Part shown: positions 8,654 to 17,945 of the stretch, one piece after another | How positions within the stretch are numbered: the stretch's first letter is position 1 | Layout: every line of letters begins with the position of its first letter | From: Alteromonadaceae bacterium | GTDB taxonomy: Bacteria; Pseudomonadota; Gammaproteobacteria; Enterobacterales; Alteromonadaceae | Assembly (NCBI GenBank): GCA_013216015.1 | Contig: JABSOI010000030.1 | Location: forward strand, 1 to 64,000 | Reading direction: 5' to 3' | DNA length: 64,000 nt | Translations under genes and position numbers: made by a program | Notes under the pieces: generated by a model | What the model saw: only the letters and a program-made list of their open reading frames with translations | Database searches by the model: none | Told to the model about the DNA's origin: nothing

Positions 8654-9094
8654 ATGAATATTTCCTTAACCCACATTGCCCTGCATGTTTGTGATTTAAA
8701 CGCATGTGTAAAATTTTATCAAGACTATGCCGGACTTATAATCGTAAAAGAACGATTTTTGGCCCATGAAAATGGTCAAAAATCTAAGCGAATCGTATGG
8801 CTGGCTGAAAAGGGAAAAGAGCATGAATTTATCATTGTGGTTTTACCCGGTGGGCCAATAAAAAATCAGCAAGACCATGATTTTTCTCACCTGGGTTTTG
8901 CAATGGAAACTAAACAAGCGGTAGATGACATTGCTGAAAAAGCGCAACTCGCTGGCATATTAGTATGGCCCTGCAAACAAGAAGGTTTTCCTGTTGGATA
9001 TTATTGCGGCATAAAAGACCCTGACGGAAAGTTTGTTGAATTCAGTTATGGTCAACCGCTTGGTCCCGGTGCGTCAAATTGTGAAAAAAAATAG
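8654..9094 (+). CDS. VOC-family (glyoxalase/bleomycin-resistance fold) protein
   Basis: 146 residues. ISLTHIALHVCDLNACVKFYQDYAGL is a typical VOC opening with the first metal-ligand His, and the second half module (HDFSHLGFAME...YCGIKDPDGKFVEFSYGQ) carries the His and the final Glu. The family includes glyoxalase I, dioxygenases and antibiotic-binding proteins; the substrate cannot be told from sequence. It is followed after 190 bp by the glutamine synthetase-family operon but probably has its own promoter. Confidence 0.85.
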   Translation: MNISLTHIALHVCDLNACVKFYQDYAGLIIVKERFLAHENGQKSKRIVWLAEKGKEHEFIIVVLPGGPIKNQQDHDFSHLGFAMETKQAVDDIAEKAQLAGILVWPCKQEGFPVGYYCGIKDPDGKFVEFSYGQPLGPGASNCEKK

Positions 9095-9283
9095 CCATAA
9101 TAAGTCTAAAAAGGTGAGAACAAACAACTATTTATTCAAACTTTAATAATCAAATCTGATTGTTCAACTATAATTATTAAAATAAGACCACGATAAATGG
9201 TCTTTATACCATCCAGATTGAAATCCATTAATATTTTTCCCCCTTGAGGAAATTAGGATAAAACAATAAATAAAGGAAACAGC

Positions 9284-10654
9284 ATGATAGAACCCCGTGA
9301 CGTAAAAACAGTTGCTGATGCTAAAAAAATAATCGAACAAAGAGAGCTGAACTATATCAAAGTTGGCTTGTTCGATGTCGATGGCATCATGCGAGGAAAA
9401 TATCTTAGCAAGGCAAAATTTTTCAGTGCCTTAGAACACGGGTTCTCATTTTGTGATGTTGTTTTAGGTTGGGATTCCAAGGACCAGCTATACGATAATG
9501 TTTCATTTACCGGTTGGCATACGGGCTTTCCCGATGCCCACGTTAAAGTAATCCCCAATAGTTGTCGTGCCCTCCCCTTAGAAGACAACATGCTGCTGTT
9601 TATCCTTGAGTTCAGTGATAAAGCCGAAGTGTTATGCCCTAGAGCAACGTTAGGCAGAGTAATTAAACTATGTGATAAAATGGGCTTTGAAGCTTTTGCT
9701 GGCTTTGAATATGAATTTTTCATGTTCAATGAAACACCTGAATCGGTAAGAGCAAAATCATATAAAAACTTATCGCCAATTACCCCTGACTTTTTTGGTT
9801 ACTCCATCATCCGCAACTCTGTTCATAGCGAATTGCATCATCAAATTTTGCAATTAGGGATTGATATGGATTTCCCGATAGAAGGTTTACATACAGAAAC
9901 GGGTCCAGGAGTACTCGAAGCCGCATTAAATTATGACATTGCCGCAAATGCTGCTGATAAAGCAGCGTTATTTAAAACCTTTATTAAAGTGTGGGCACAA
10001 CGTCAAAATATGATGGCAACCTTCATGGCTAAATGGTCGACAGACCTACCCGGTCAAAGTGGTCATATTCATATTTCATTAAAAAACGAACAAGGTAAAA
10101 ACGTCTTTTTTGATAACAAAAACAAACATAATATCAGTGATATTCAACGTCACTTCCTTGCGGGTCAACAAAAATTAATGCCCGAATTTTTAGCTATGAT
10201 TGCACCTACCGTAAATAGCTACAGTCGTATGGTTCCCGGAATGTGGGCTCCAGTTGATGCTACCTGGGGAGTTGAAAACAGAACAACTGCACTGCGTATT
10301 ATCCCCGGCACCGAAAAATCTCAACGTGTTGAATACCGTATAACTGCGGCAGATGCAAACCCATATTTAGCCTTAGCCGCTGCATTAGCCTCAGGGCTTT
10401 ACGGTATAAAACATAAACTTGAACCTTTACCGCAAGTTTCAGGCAATGCCTATCAACAAAATCATCCTGAAGAAATTGCCCTGCCCCGTACTCTATTTGA
10501 AGCTGCGGGTCGCTTCAAACAATCTAGCGTTGCTAAAGAGCTGTTTGGAAAACAATTTGTTGAGCATTTTGCTGCAACCCGTGAATGGGAAGAACGTGAA
10601 TTTAGAAAGCATGTCTGTGATTGGGAGCTTCAACGTTACTTTGAAATTATTTAA
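9284..10654 (+). CDS. Glutamine synthetase-family gamma-glutamyl-amine ligase
   Basis: 456 residues, the size of GS type I-like ligases. Seen: the N-terminal domain (KVGLFDVDGIMRGKYL), FEYEFF and TETGPGVLEAAL with metal-binding glutamates, GQSGHIHISL with the catalytic-site His, ENRTTALRI and VEYRITAADANPYLALAA. The adenylylation region of true GlnA is not seen, and the family includes PuuA, IpuC and GlnA3/4-type enzymes that ligate glutamate to an amine. AAGGAAA ribosome site. It opens an operon with an aldehyde dehydrogenase, an iron alcohol dehydrogenase and a class I amidotransferase; the context favours amine or amino-alcohol catabolism over nitrogen assimilation. Confidence 0.88.
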   Translation: MIEPRDVKTVADAKKIIEQRELNYIKVGLFDVDGIMRGKYLSKAKFFSALEHGFSFCDVVLGWDSKDQLYDNVSFTGWHTGFPDAHVKVIPNSCRALPLEDNMLLFILEFSDKAEVLCPRATLGRVIKLCDKMGFEAFAGFEYEFFMFNETPESVRAKSYKNLSPITPDFFGYSIIRNSVHSELHHQILQLGIDMDFPIEGLHTETGPGVLEAALNYDIAANAADKAALFKTFIKVWAQRQNMMATFMAKWSTDLPGQSGHIHISLKNEQGKNVFFDNKNKHNISDIQRHFLAGQQKLMPEFLAMIAPTVNSYSRMVPGMWAPVDATWGVENRTTALRIIPGTEKSQRVEYRITAADANPYLALAAALASGLYGIKHKLEPLPQVSGNAYQQNHPEEIALPRTLFEAAGRFKQSSVAKELFGKQFVEHFAATREWEEREFRKHVCDWELQRYFEII

Positions 10655-10710
10655 TCTTGAACAAAACAACTTGGCCAAATAAATGAGCAAGAATAAATGA
10701 GCAATTATAA

Positions 10711-12168
10711 ATGAAGAAAATACAAGTTACCCGCTCTCCAATAGATAATTCTGTTTATGTTGAAAGACAACAAGCCAGTAATGCACAAATACAACAAACA
10801 TTAACTCTGGCAACAAAAGCGCAAAAGCTTTGGAGACAAAGTTCAAACAAGGAACGAGCTGAAATTTGCCATCGAATGGTCGATATATTTATCGCTAATG
10901 AAGATGAAATTTCACAGCAATTATGTTGGATGATGGGACGACCCATTCAATATGCCAAAAACGAAGTAACTACCATGGCGCAACGTGCCAGATATATGAT
11001 TGATGTGGCCGAAACAGCATTAGCGACAATAGAAACACCGTCACCTCCCGATTTTACCTGTTATATAAAGCTTGAACCATTGGGGGTGGTTTTGGCTATT
11101 GCACCTTGGAATTATCCCTATTTAACCGCCATCAATGTCATAATTCCGGCAATAATGTCCGGCAATTCAGTTATTTTAAAGCACTCGGCACAAACCCCTC
11201 TTTGTGCAGAACAACTCGCCAGCGCTTTTAAACAAGCAGCGTTACCTGAAGGTGTATTTCAATATTTACATTTAAGCCATAGTGATACTGAAAGCTTAAT
11301 TAAGCAATATCAACCAAATCTTCCTCGAATAAATTATGTTGCCTTTACTGGTTCTGTTACCGGCGGAAAAATGATTGAACAGGCGAGTAGCGGTCGATTT
11401 ATTGGCGTTGGTTTAGAACTTGGCGGTAAAGACCCAGCCTATGTAAGAGCTGATGCGGATATTGATTACGCGGTTGAAACCTGCATTGATGGTGCCTTTT
11501 TTAATTCAGGCCAGTCATGCTGTGCTGTCGAACGTATTTATGTGCATAAACAGGTATTCGATCAATTTGTTGTAAAAGCCGTTAAGTTAATTAATCAATA
11601 CAAACTGGGACGACCTGATGATCCCGACACAACCCTTGGTCCTGTTGTAAATACTTCAGCCGCCAACTTCGTCCGCGAACAAATAAAAGAAGCGATTCAA
11701 TCTGGTGCAATTCCTCATATTGAAGAACTCAACTTTCCACTTGCTCAAACAAATAGTCCATATTTAGCACCACAATTATTAACGAATGTAGATCACAGTA
11801 TGAGACTTATGACTGAAGAAACATTTGGCCCGGTTATTGGCGTAATGAGTGTGAATGATGATCACCAGGCAATAGCGCTAATGAATGATTCTGAATTTGG
11901 CCTGACTGCATCGGTCTTTAGTTCAAATATTTCAACTGCTGTAGAAATAGGCGAACAGCTTGAAACCGGCACTTTTTTTATTAATCGTTGTGATTATGTT
12001 GATCCTGCTCTGGCATGGGTCGGAGTTAAAAATTCGGGTCGTGGTTGCACTTTGTCTGAATTGGGGTATCAATCATATACGCGGCCAAAATCTTTTCATT
12101 TAAAAGCTAAACGACAAACTAAAGACTTTTCATCTAAAAATCAGGCTACAACCCAGCCAATATCCTAG
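10711..12168 (+). CDS. NAD(P)-dependent aldehyde dehydrogenase
   Basis: 485 residues, normal ALDH length. Cofactor-binding APWNYPY and the GSVTGGK turn, the general-base region GLELGGKDPAYV and the catalytic cysteine in NSGQSCCAVERIYV (two adjacent Cys; the first is at the usual position) are all present, as is the C-terminal MTEETFGPVIGV. It oxidises an aldehyde to a carboxylate; in this operon the likely substrate is a gamma-glutamyl aminoaldehyde made by the following alcohol dehydrogenase. The gap to the preceding gene is 56 bp. A low-complexity extension follows the family's usual end. Confidence 0.92.
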   Translation: MKKIQVTRSPIDNSVYVERQQASNAQIQQTLTLATKAQKLWRQSSNKERAEICHRMVDIFIANEDEISQQLCWMMGRPIQYAKNEVTTMAQRARYMIDVAETALATIETPSPPDFTCYIKLEPLGVVLAIAPWNYPYLTAINVIIPAIMSGNSVILKHSAQTPLCAEQLASAFKQAALPEGVFQYLHLSHSDTESLIKQYQPNLPRINYVAFTGSVTGGKMIEQASSGRFIGVGLELGGKDPAYVRADADIDYAVETCIDGAFFNSGQSCCAVERIYVHKQVFDQFVVKAVKLINQYKLGRPDDPDTTLGPVVNTSAANFVREQIKEAIQSGAIPHIEELNFPLAQTNSPYLAPQLLTNVDHSMRLMTEETFGPVIGVMSVNDDHQAIALMNDSEFGLTASVFSSNISTAVEIGEQLETGTFFINRCDYVDPALAWVGVKNSGRGCTLSELGYQSYTRPKSFHLKAKRQTKDFSSKNQATTQPIS

Positions 12169-12190
12169 ATTTAAGCGACAAGGAAATAGT

Positions 12191-13393
12191 ATGGACTTAA
12201 CAAAATTCAACGCTAATTGGAATTATCCAACTGACATTCGTCAGGGATTGGGACGAATTAACGAATTACCTGATATTTGCCGGGAATTAAACATACATGC
12301 ACCTTTGTTAGTTACCGACCCGGTACTTGCCAAAATGGATATGATCCAACTAGCCTTACTAAATTGTCGAAACAAAAAATTACGCTGCGAATTATTTAGT
12401 CATATCACCGCCAACCCTACCAGTGAAAATATTAATGAGGGTGTAGCTACTTACAAACAAGGTGATCATGATGGCATTATTGCTTTTGGTGGCGGTTCAG
12501 CAATTGATGCGGCTAAAGCTATAGCGCTTATGGTTGGACAAAAAGTAGCAGGACAATATCCCTCAATATGGAATTTTGAAGATATAAACGATAACTGGAC
12601 CAGAGTAAATACCGAAGGAATGGCAAAAACAATCGCAATACCTACTACGTCAGGAACAGGAGCCGAAGTGGGTCGAGTTGCTGTGATCACTGATCTGAAA
12701 AGACAGTGTAAACGACTCATTTTTCATCCTGACATAATGCCTGACATAGTGATATTAGACGCTCAGTTAACCGTTAACTTACCAAAAAACTTAACAGCTG
12801 CCACAGGCATGGATGCTTTATCTCATGCCCTTGAAGCCTATTGTGCGCCTTATTATCATCCTATGGCCGAAGGAATTGCCGTAGAAGCGATACGACTCAT
12901 TAAAGAATTTTTACCGATAGCAGCCAATGATGGTCAAAATTTATTAGCAAGAACACAACTTATGGTTGCTTCCACTATGGGCGCAACCGCATTCCAGAAA
13001 GGGCTGGGAGCCATGCACGCATTAGCTCATACTTTAGGAGGCTTGTATAACAGCCACCATGGTTTACTTAACGCAATTTTAATGCCCTATGTACTTTTAG
13101 CAAACCGCAGTGTTATTGAACAACGTATTGAACGTTTAGCAAGATACCTTGAACTGGAAGATGACAGTTTTGATGGGTTTCTTAATTGGGTGATCAATTT
13201 ACGTTTACAATTAAATATACCCCATTCACTAAAAGAAATAGGGATAGATATTGAGCAAGAAATTATTATCGGTCAAAGAGCTTTTGAAGATCCCAGCGCT
13301 GCGGGTAATCCGATAGCCTTTACCCCTGTGCAATATTCAAAACTATTCAAGTCGGCGGTGAATGGTGAATTGTCAATCACTGGTCAATGTTAA
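12191..13393 (+). CDS. Iron-containing alcohol dehydrogenase
   Basis: 400 residues. The NAD-binding GGGSAIDAAKAIAL, the TTSGTGAE motif, and metal ligands in GMDALSHALEAYCAPYYHP and GAMHALAHTLGGLYNSHHG place it in the group III (Fe-dependent) alcohol dehydrogenases. An AAGGAAA ribosome site precedes the ATG 22 bp after the ALDH stop, so the genes are cotranscribed. Its presence is the distinctive feature: the Puu pathway uses an amine oxidase instead, so an alcohol-bearing amine such as ethanolamine is the more natural substrate (inference). Confidence 0.92.
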   Translation: MDLTKFNANWNYPTDIRQGLGRINELPDICRELNIHAPLLVTDPVLAKMDMIQLALLNCRNKKLRCELFSHITANPTSENINEGVATYKQGDHDGIIAFGGGSAIDAAKAIALMVGQKVAGQYPSIWNFEDINDNWTRVNTEGMAKTIAIPTTSGTGAEVGRVAVITDLKRQCKRLIFHPDIMPDIVILDAQLTVNLPKNLTAATGMDALSHALEAYCAPYYHPMAEGIAVEAIRLIKEFLPIAANDGQNLLARTQLMVASTMGATAFQKGLGAMHALAHTLGGLYNSHHGLLNAILMPYVLLANRSVIEQRIERLARYLELEDDSFDGFLNWVINLRLQLNIPHSLKEIGIDIEQEIIIGQRAFEDPSAAGNPIAFTPVQYSKLFKSAVNGELSITGQC

Positions 13394-13438
13394 ATTGCTA
13401 ATGCCCATCCAGAAACTAGCTAGAAAAAGGGATCAATA

Positions 13439-14206
13439 ATGAGATTAGGTATTTTATTATGTGATAATGTTCAGGAAAAATTGCAAACTGAATTTGGTCA
13501 ATATCGAACCATGTTTGAAACGATGTTTTTGAAATTTAACCAAGCACTTAACCAAGCGCCTAATCAAGCTCATGACAAACCTATCAACCAGCAAATAAAT
13601 CTTAAATTTTTCTCAGTAGTCGATAACGAATTTCCTGAAAATATTGATGATTGTGACGCCTACATTGCTACAGGAAGCAAATACGGCGTCAATGACGATA
13701 ATCCGTGGATCCAGCAATTAATTGAATTTGTAAAAGTACTTTATTTAGCGAAAAAAGGTTTTGTTGGTATTTGTTTTGGACATCAACTTATTGCCAAAGC
13801 CCTAGAGGGAAAAGTGATACGTTCAAGCAAAGGCTGGGGAATTGGCATTTCCAATAGCCAGGTAACCAAACAGAAAAAGTGGATGAAGCCTTATCAATCA
13901 TCACTGAATTTGATCGTTTGCCATCAAGATCAAATTATCAACCTGCCAACCTTACCAACAAACTTGGAAGTATTATTAACCAATGATTTCTGCCCAAACA
14001 GTATGATTCAGGTAGAGCAACATTTTCTTGGTCTGCAAAGCCATCCTGAATTCAGTGCTGCCTACTCTTTAGCTTTAATGGATAGCCGAAAAGATCAAAT
14101 ACCAGCACAGCGCCTGAACGAAGGGATAAACTCATTAAATCTAAAAATTGATGAGCAGCTCATTATTCAGTGGATTATCAATTTTTTAAGGCAAACTATT
14201 CATTAA
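13439..14206 (+). CDS. Class I glutamine amidotransferase-like gamma-glutamyl hydrolase
   Basis: 255 residues. The nucleophile Cys is in GFVGICFGHQLIAKAL and the catalytic His-Glu pair in GLQSHPEFSA, as in class I GATases including PuuD and IpuF-type gamma-glutamyl hydrolases. There is no synthetase domain, so it is a stand-alone hydrolase/amidotransferase. Residues about 38-55 contain a repeated NQA-rich insertion not typical of the family. As last gene of the operon it would release glutamate from the oxidised gamma-glutamyl product. Confidence 0.87.
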   Translation: MRLGILLCDNVQEKLQTEFGQYRTMFETMFLKFNQALNQAPNQAHDKPINQQINLKFFSVVDNEFPENIDDCDAYIATGSKYGVNDDNPWIQQLIEFVKVLYLAKKGFVGICFGHQLIAKALEGKVIRSSKGWGIGISNSQVTKQKKWMKPYQSSLNLIVCHQDQIINLPTLPTNLEVLLTNDFCPNSMIQVEQHFLGLQSHPEFSAAYSLALMDSRKDQIPAQRLNEGINSLNLKIDEQLIIQWIINFLRQTIH

Positions 14207-14650
14207 TGGCAAATAATAATCCGTATTATTTTAAACTAGTCAACAGGATCTAAAATCACTTCTGAGTCCATTGGAATCAATCCAGAATAACTGGGCCCAT
14301 AGTCGAATGGCAATCATATTCAATTATCTTCTTTCCTATAATAAAAAATTATAGTTAGGAGTTAATTCAAGCCTATGTTAACAAAACACAAGAATATGTA
14401 AAAAAACACGTGGATATGTTAATAAAATACAAGCAAAAAGTGACATATGGCTAATTTTCGATTATAGCGTAAAAACAACAACATGCATGCATAACTTCCA
14501 TTCAAAAAAAGACTACTTTATAACCAATTGTTATTTTGGTTTTTGTAATACTAATTGTATCTTCTGCACGAGAGAAAATGGATTTTTCTATTTATCTCTC
14601 AACTCTATCACTATCATTACAACAAATTACGTATTAAGGAATTTATTAAG
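14207..14650. other. Gap with no gene
   Basis: About 440 A+T-rich bases after the amidotransferase operon. No ORF with a ribosome site, no strong terminator hairpin and no recognised repeat is seen. It should hold the terminator of the operon and the promoter of the lipoprotein gene, but I cannot place either with confidence. Confidence 0.5.
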
Positions 14651-16699
14651 ATGTTAAATTTCAATAAAAAAAATGTATTTTTACTGTTTAAGCCATTCGC
14701 CTTATCACTCTGTGTATCAGTTAATGCTGGTCTAGATAGAAACAACGGTTTTTACAAAATGCTATATAGTAATATTGCTCTTGGGCTAATATTAATTTTG
14801 CTATCTGCGTGTGGAGGTTCCTCGAAAACACAATCCCAGAACGAAAAACCAACCCCAAAAATTGACGAAATACTAATAGATGGGGATATGGTAAGGGAAA
14901 AGACAAGTACCGTTGAAATAAACTGTACCAACTGTAAAAAAGATCTCGCTGAAATCCGTTGGGAAATAGACGGAAATATCGTAAGTAATGGAAAAACGTT
15001 CACTCCAGACTTCAAACATCTAGACAAAACTGTAACTATTTTTGCCAGGGTTCCTGACGAAGACAACATTTGGAGTATTGAAACTTCCTTAAAAGTGGAA
15101 TTAATTTCAAGGAAAACTGAGATAACACAAGTTGTATTGACTGGTCAATATACCCCAGGAACTAGCACTTTTGCGACCATAGAATGCGAAGCTTGCCTTA
15201 AGGACACAGCATCTTTCACTTGGAAAATCGAAGAAAAAACCATCAGCGAAAGCGGAAGTTTTGTTCCTTCGCTGAGTAACTTCGATAAGAAAGTGAGTGT
15301 AACGGCTCAGGTATTGAGCATAGATAAAATAGCAAGTGAAAAAAAACTAGCTGTTTTTCTCAAACCTACCCCAGTTAAAGCTTCTATATCGCACAGCGAT
15401 GATAGTTATATTTTAATGTCAGACGGAGAGCTAATTCATTATGATCCCAAAGGCGATACCTCGATAGATAACGATAACCAGCAAAATTTTGTAGATGTTT
15501 ACTTCTCAAAATATGGACGGACAATTGCGTTAGCCAAAGATAGTAACGGAAAATATTTTGAATTTGGAGACAAACTTGTAAACGGGATTGACCGTTCAAA
15601 GTTTGAAGATATAAAAAGCCAACTTAGCACAGTAACCTCTTATTGGACTGATGACTTTGGCAGGCATGCACTCAATAGCGATGGAAAACTATTAAGTTGG
15701 GACACCAAATTAACAGCAATTGATAAAATTTCATATACATCGTCTTTATTATCTCAACAAAAAGTCGAAAACGTTAAACAAGTAATCCCGAGCATACATA
15801 ATTATGATAATAACGTGGACGTTAGTGCTATATTATTTACAGATGGTAGGCTGGTAATAGAAGGATTTTTCGGAAGTGAATTCAAGTACGAGAAACACGA
15901 ATGGAAAAAGATCAAAAAAATTCAGCCATTAAGTTATGCTTCTTCAGACTCTTATGATGCAGTAGCAATTTTTGATGAACACAATAATGTTGAAATATGG
16001 ACTAATAAAGACACCCCATTTATCAATATAAAGGAGGATGGTCAAAATTCTACTGGGTTTGGTGAATTAACTAACGTAGAGAGAATTATTAGTCCGTCAG
16101 GCTCATCTGCTATTTTAGCTATAAAAAATGATGGCAGTTATGCTTTAAGAGGTAGCGGGTTATCATATAAAACCGATGTTATTAATACAAAGGCAAAAGT
16201 TAAAGGACTTATTCAATTAAAAGATACATGGGCGTTGTTAGATGAAAGTGGAAATTTAGTTAAACTAGGTAACCATTTGTATCCAATTTCAGGTATTCCT
16301 ACTGATTACGAATTAACTGATCTCAGTTATAGTGTGAATTTTGAAGATGCCAGCGTTATCACCAAAATTAGCGGAGATACATTACTGGCAACACAAAATA
16401 ATCCTTTAATTACCACAGCTATTAAACAAGTTTTTGCTAAAGATCATTATTTTTATATTTTAGGTAACGATAATAACTTTAAAGCTTATTTTTCAAGAGA
16501 CGCCTCAAAATTATTAGATGCAGAGTATTTTTCTAATGGCCTTGGGTATGTAGAAGATGTAGATAAGGTGATAGATGCCAATGTGGCGTTAATTGTGAGG
16601 ACTATATATGGTGAATATGTATTTGTTCAATCTAGAGATAATGATAGTTCTTACATTCATGATATATTAAATAAAGATATTGAAAACATCGCGAAGTAG
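14651..16699 (+). CDS. Lipoprotein with two Cys-pair Ig-like repeats and a propeller-like domain
   Basis: Unrecognised family. A lipobox (LLSACGG) follows the hydrophobic run SNIALGLILI. The start is uncertain: the ATG at 14651 has AAGGA ten bases upstream but gives a long leader with two hydrophobic stretches, whereas the ATG at 14759 gives a classic 20-residue lipoprotein signal with a weak ribosome site. After the lipid anchor come two related ~85-residue modules, each opening with a C-x2-C pair (NCTNCKKD, ECEACLKD) and containing a FTP/FVP-F-K-V pattern. The remaining ~430 residues contain repeated SDGELIHYD, NSDGKLLSWD, TDGRLVIEG and NDGSYALRG strands that resemble an RCC1-like propeller. 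Envelope-located; function unknown. Confidence 0.72.
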   Translation: MLNFNKKNVFLLFKPFALSLCVSVNAGLDRNNGFYKMLYSNIALGLILILLSACGGSSKTQSQNEKPTPKIDEILIDGDMVREKTSTVEINCTNCKKDLAEIRWEIDGNIVSNGKTFTPDFKHLDKTVTIFARVPDEDNIWSIETSLKVELISRKTEITQVVLTGQYTPGTSTFATIECEACLKDTASFTWKIEEKTISESGSFVPSLSNFDKKVSVTAQVLSIDKIASEKKLAVFLKPTPVKASISHSDDSYILMSDGELIHYDPKGDTSIDNDNQQNFVDVYFSKYGRTIALAKDSNGKYFEFGDKLVNGIDRSKFEDIKSQLSTVTSYWTDDFGRHALNSDGKLLSWDTKLTAIDKISYTSSLLSQQKVENVKQVIPSIHNYDNNVDVSAILFTDGRLVIEGFFGSEFKYEKHEWKKIKKIQPLSYASSDSYDAVAIFDEHNNVEIWTNKDTPFINIKEDGQNSTGFGELTNVERIISPSGSSAILAIKNDGSYALRGSGLSYKTDVINTKAKVKGLIQLKDTWALLDESGNLVKLGNHLYPISGIPTDYELTDLSYSVNFEDASVITKISGDTLLATQNNPLITTAIKQVFAKDHYFYILGNDNNFKAYFSRDASKLLDAEYFSNGLGYVEDVDKVIDANVALIVRTIYGEYVFVQSRDNDSSYIHDILNKDIENIAK

Positions 16700-16744
16700 A
16701 ATAACTTAATTTCTTACTTTAGTCTTTTTAGACAAGCGTTTACT

Positions 16745-16781
16745 AATGGCATAAAGCCCTCATTCAGAGCCTGATGCCATT
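16745..16781. repeat. Inverted repeat after the lipoprotein gene
   Basis: AATGGCAT (16745-16752) and ATGCCATT (16774-16781) form an 8-bp stem with a 21-base loop, 45 bp past the stop codon. It has no T-tract, so it is only a weak terminator candidate. Confidence 0.35.
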
Positions 16782-16848
16782 CATTTAATTGTAGTTGTGG
16801 TCCTAATTATTAGTGAACCTATTTTCCAATTTACGATTAAATGTGCAA

Positions 16849-16871
16849 AATTCACTATTTTTTAGTGAATT
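16849..16871. promoter_or_regulatory. Perfect palindrome upstream of the ABC exporter
   Basis: AATTCACTA and TAGTGAATT are separated by five T residues, 175 bp before the ABC ATPase gene. A copy of the half site (ATTAGTGAA) lies about 40 bp upstream. It could be an operator or a hairpin. The rest of the 16700-17045 gap shows no gene. Confidence 0.45.
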
Positions 16872-17045
16872 ACCCATTCTAAATATTAATGCAACCTCCC
16901 CTAACCAATCAAAATAACGATAACCGTCTGAAAACAATCTGATTTTATAACTGGCCTAGTCTTTGCGTAATCATAGAAAAAGTGGCGCCGCTTAACTTAA
17001 AAAACATCGACGTTCCTATTTCTAATAATAACAAGGAATACCAAA

Positions 17046-17945
17046 ATGCAGTTAGAAATTCAAAACCTGACCCACCGCTACGGTAAAGACAAAATAGCCC
17101 TTGATAATATCAGCTTGACACTTAAACCTGGCATTATCGGTTTACTCGGTCCTAATGGCGCAGGAAAATCATCGTTAATGCGAATTTTGGCTTCAATCAG
17201 CAAGCCTGGTCAGGGAAAAGTTTTATGGCGCGGTCAGAACATCATCAAAAATCCCGATACTTTACGCAAAGAATTAGGATATCTACCACAATCTTTTGGT
17301 GTATATGAAAATTTAACGGCTCAGGAATTTTTACTTTATCTGGCGTCGATAAAAGGACTGCCAAGTAAAATAGCGGCTCAAAAAGTTGATGAGTTGCTGG
17401 AAATGGTCAATCTTACCGATGCCTCCCGTCAAACTTTAAAAGGCTATTCAGGCGGCATGAAACAACGGGTTGGTATTGCACAGGCATTACTTAATGATCC
17501 TAAATTACTGATTGTTGATGAACCGACTGTTGGCCTCGACCCTGAGGAAAGAGCACGTTTTCGTCATTTATTATCTGATTTGTCCGGCGAACGGGTGATC
17601 ATACTTTCAACACATATTGTATCTGACATTGAATCAATTGCGGATCAAATAGCGATCCTCAATGCTGGAAAGTTACTGGCTTTTGCTACCCCTGAATCAT
17701 TGCTGGAAAAAATGGCGAATGCTGTATGGCACTGTATTGTCACTCATGACGAAGTTAAAGAACTGCGTCGTCATTTTTGTATATCTCATAGTGTCAGACG
17801 CTCTGATGGTTTTCATATCAGTATTGTCTCACTTGAGCAACCGCTGCCAAATGCAGTAAATGTAGAACCAACACTTGAGGATGTCTTTTTATTTCATACT
17901 CATTCAAAAAATTCTGCCAATACTTTGGAGAATATTGCATGCTAA
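17046..17945 (+). CDS. ABC transporter ATP-binding protein
   Basis: 299 residues. Walker A GPNGAGKSS, signature YSGGMKQR, Walker B LLIVDEPTVGLDP and the switch His in LSTHIV are all intact. The C-terminal part from about 215 is the extension typical of ABC-2 type exporters. AAGGAA ribosome site. The stop codon overlaps the start of the permease gene (17939), so translation is coupled. Substrate unknown. The partner permease has lost its C-terminus to a MITE. Confidence 0.93.
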   Translation: MQLEIQNLTHRYGKDKIALDNISLTLKPGIIGLLGPNGAGKSSLMRILASISKPGQGKVLWRGQNIIKNPDTLRKELGYLPQSFGVYENLTAQEFLLYLASIKGLPSKIAAQKVDELLEMVNLTDASRQTLKGYSGGMKQRVGIAQALLNDPKLLIVDEPTVGLDPEERARFRHLLSDLSGERVIILSTHIVSDIESIADQIAILNAGKLLAFATPESLLEKMANAVWHCIVTHDEVKELRRHFCISHSVRRSDGFHISIVSLEQPLPNAVNVEPTLEDVFLFHTHSKNSANTLENIAC

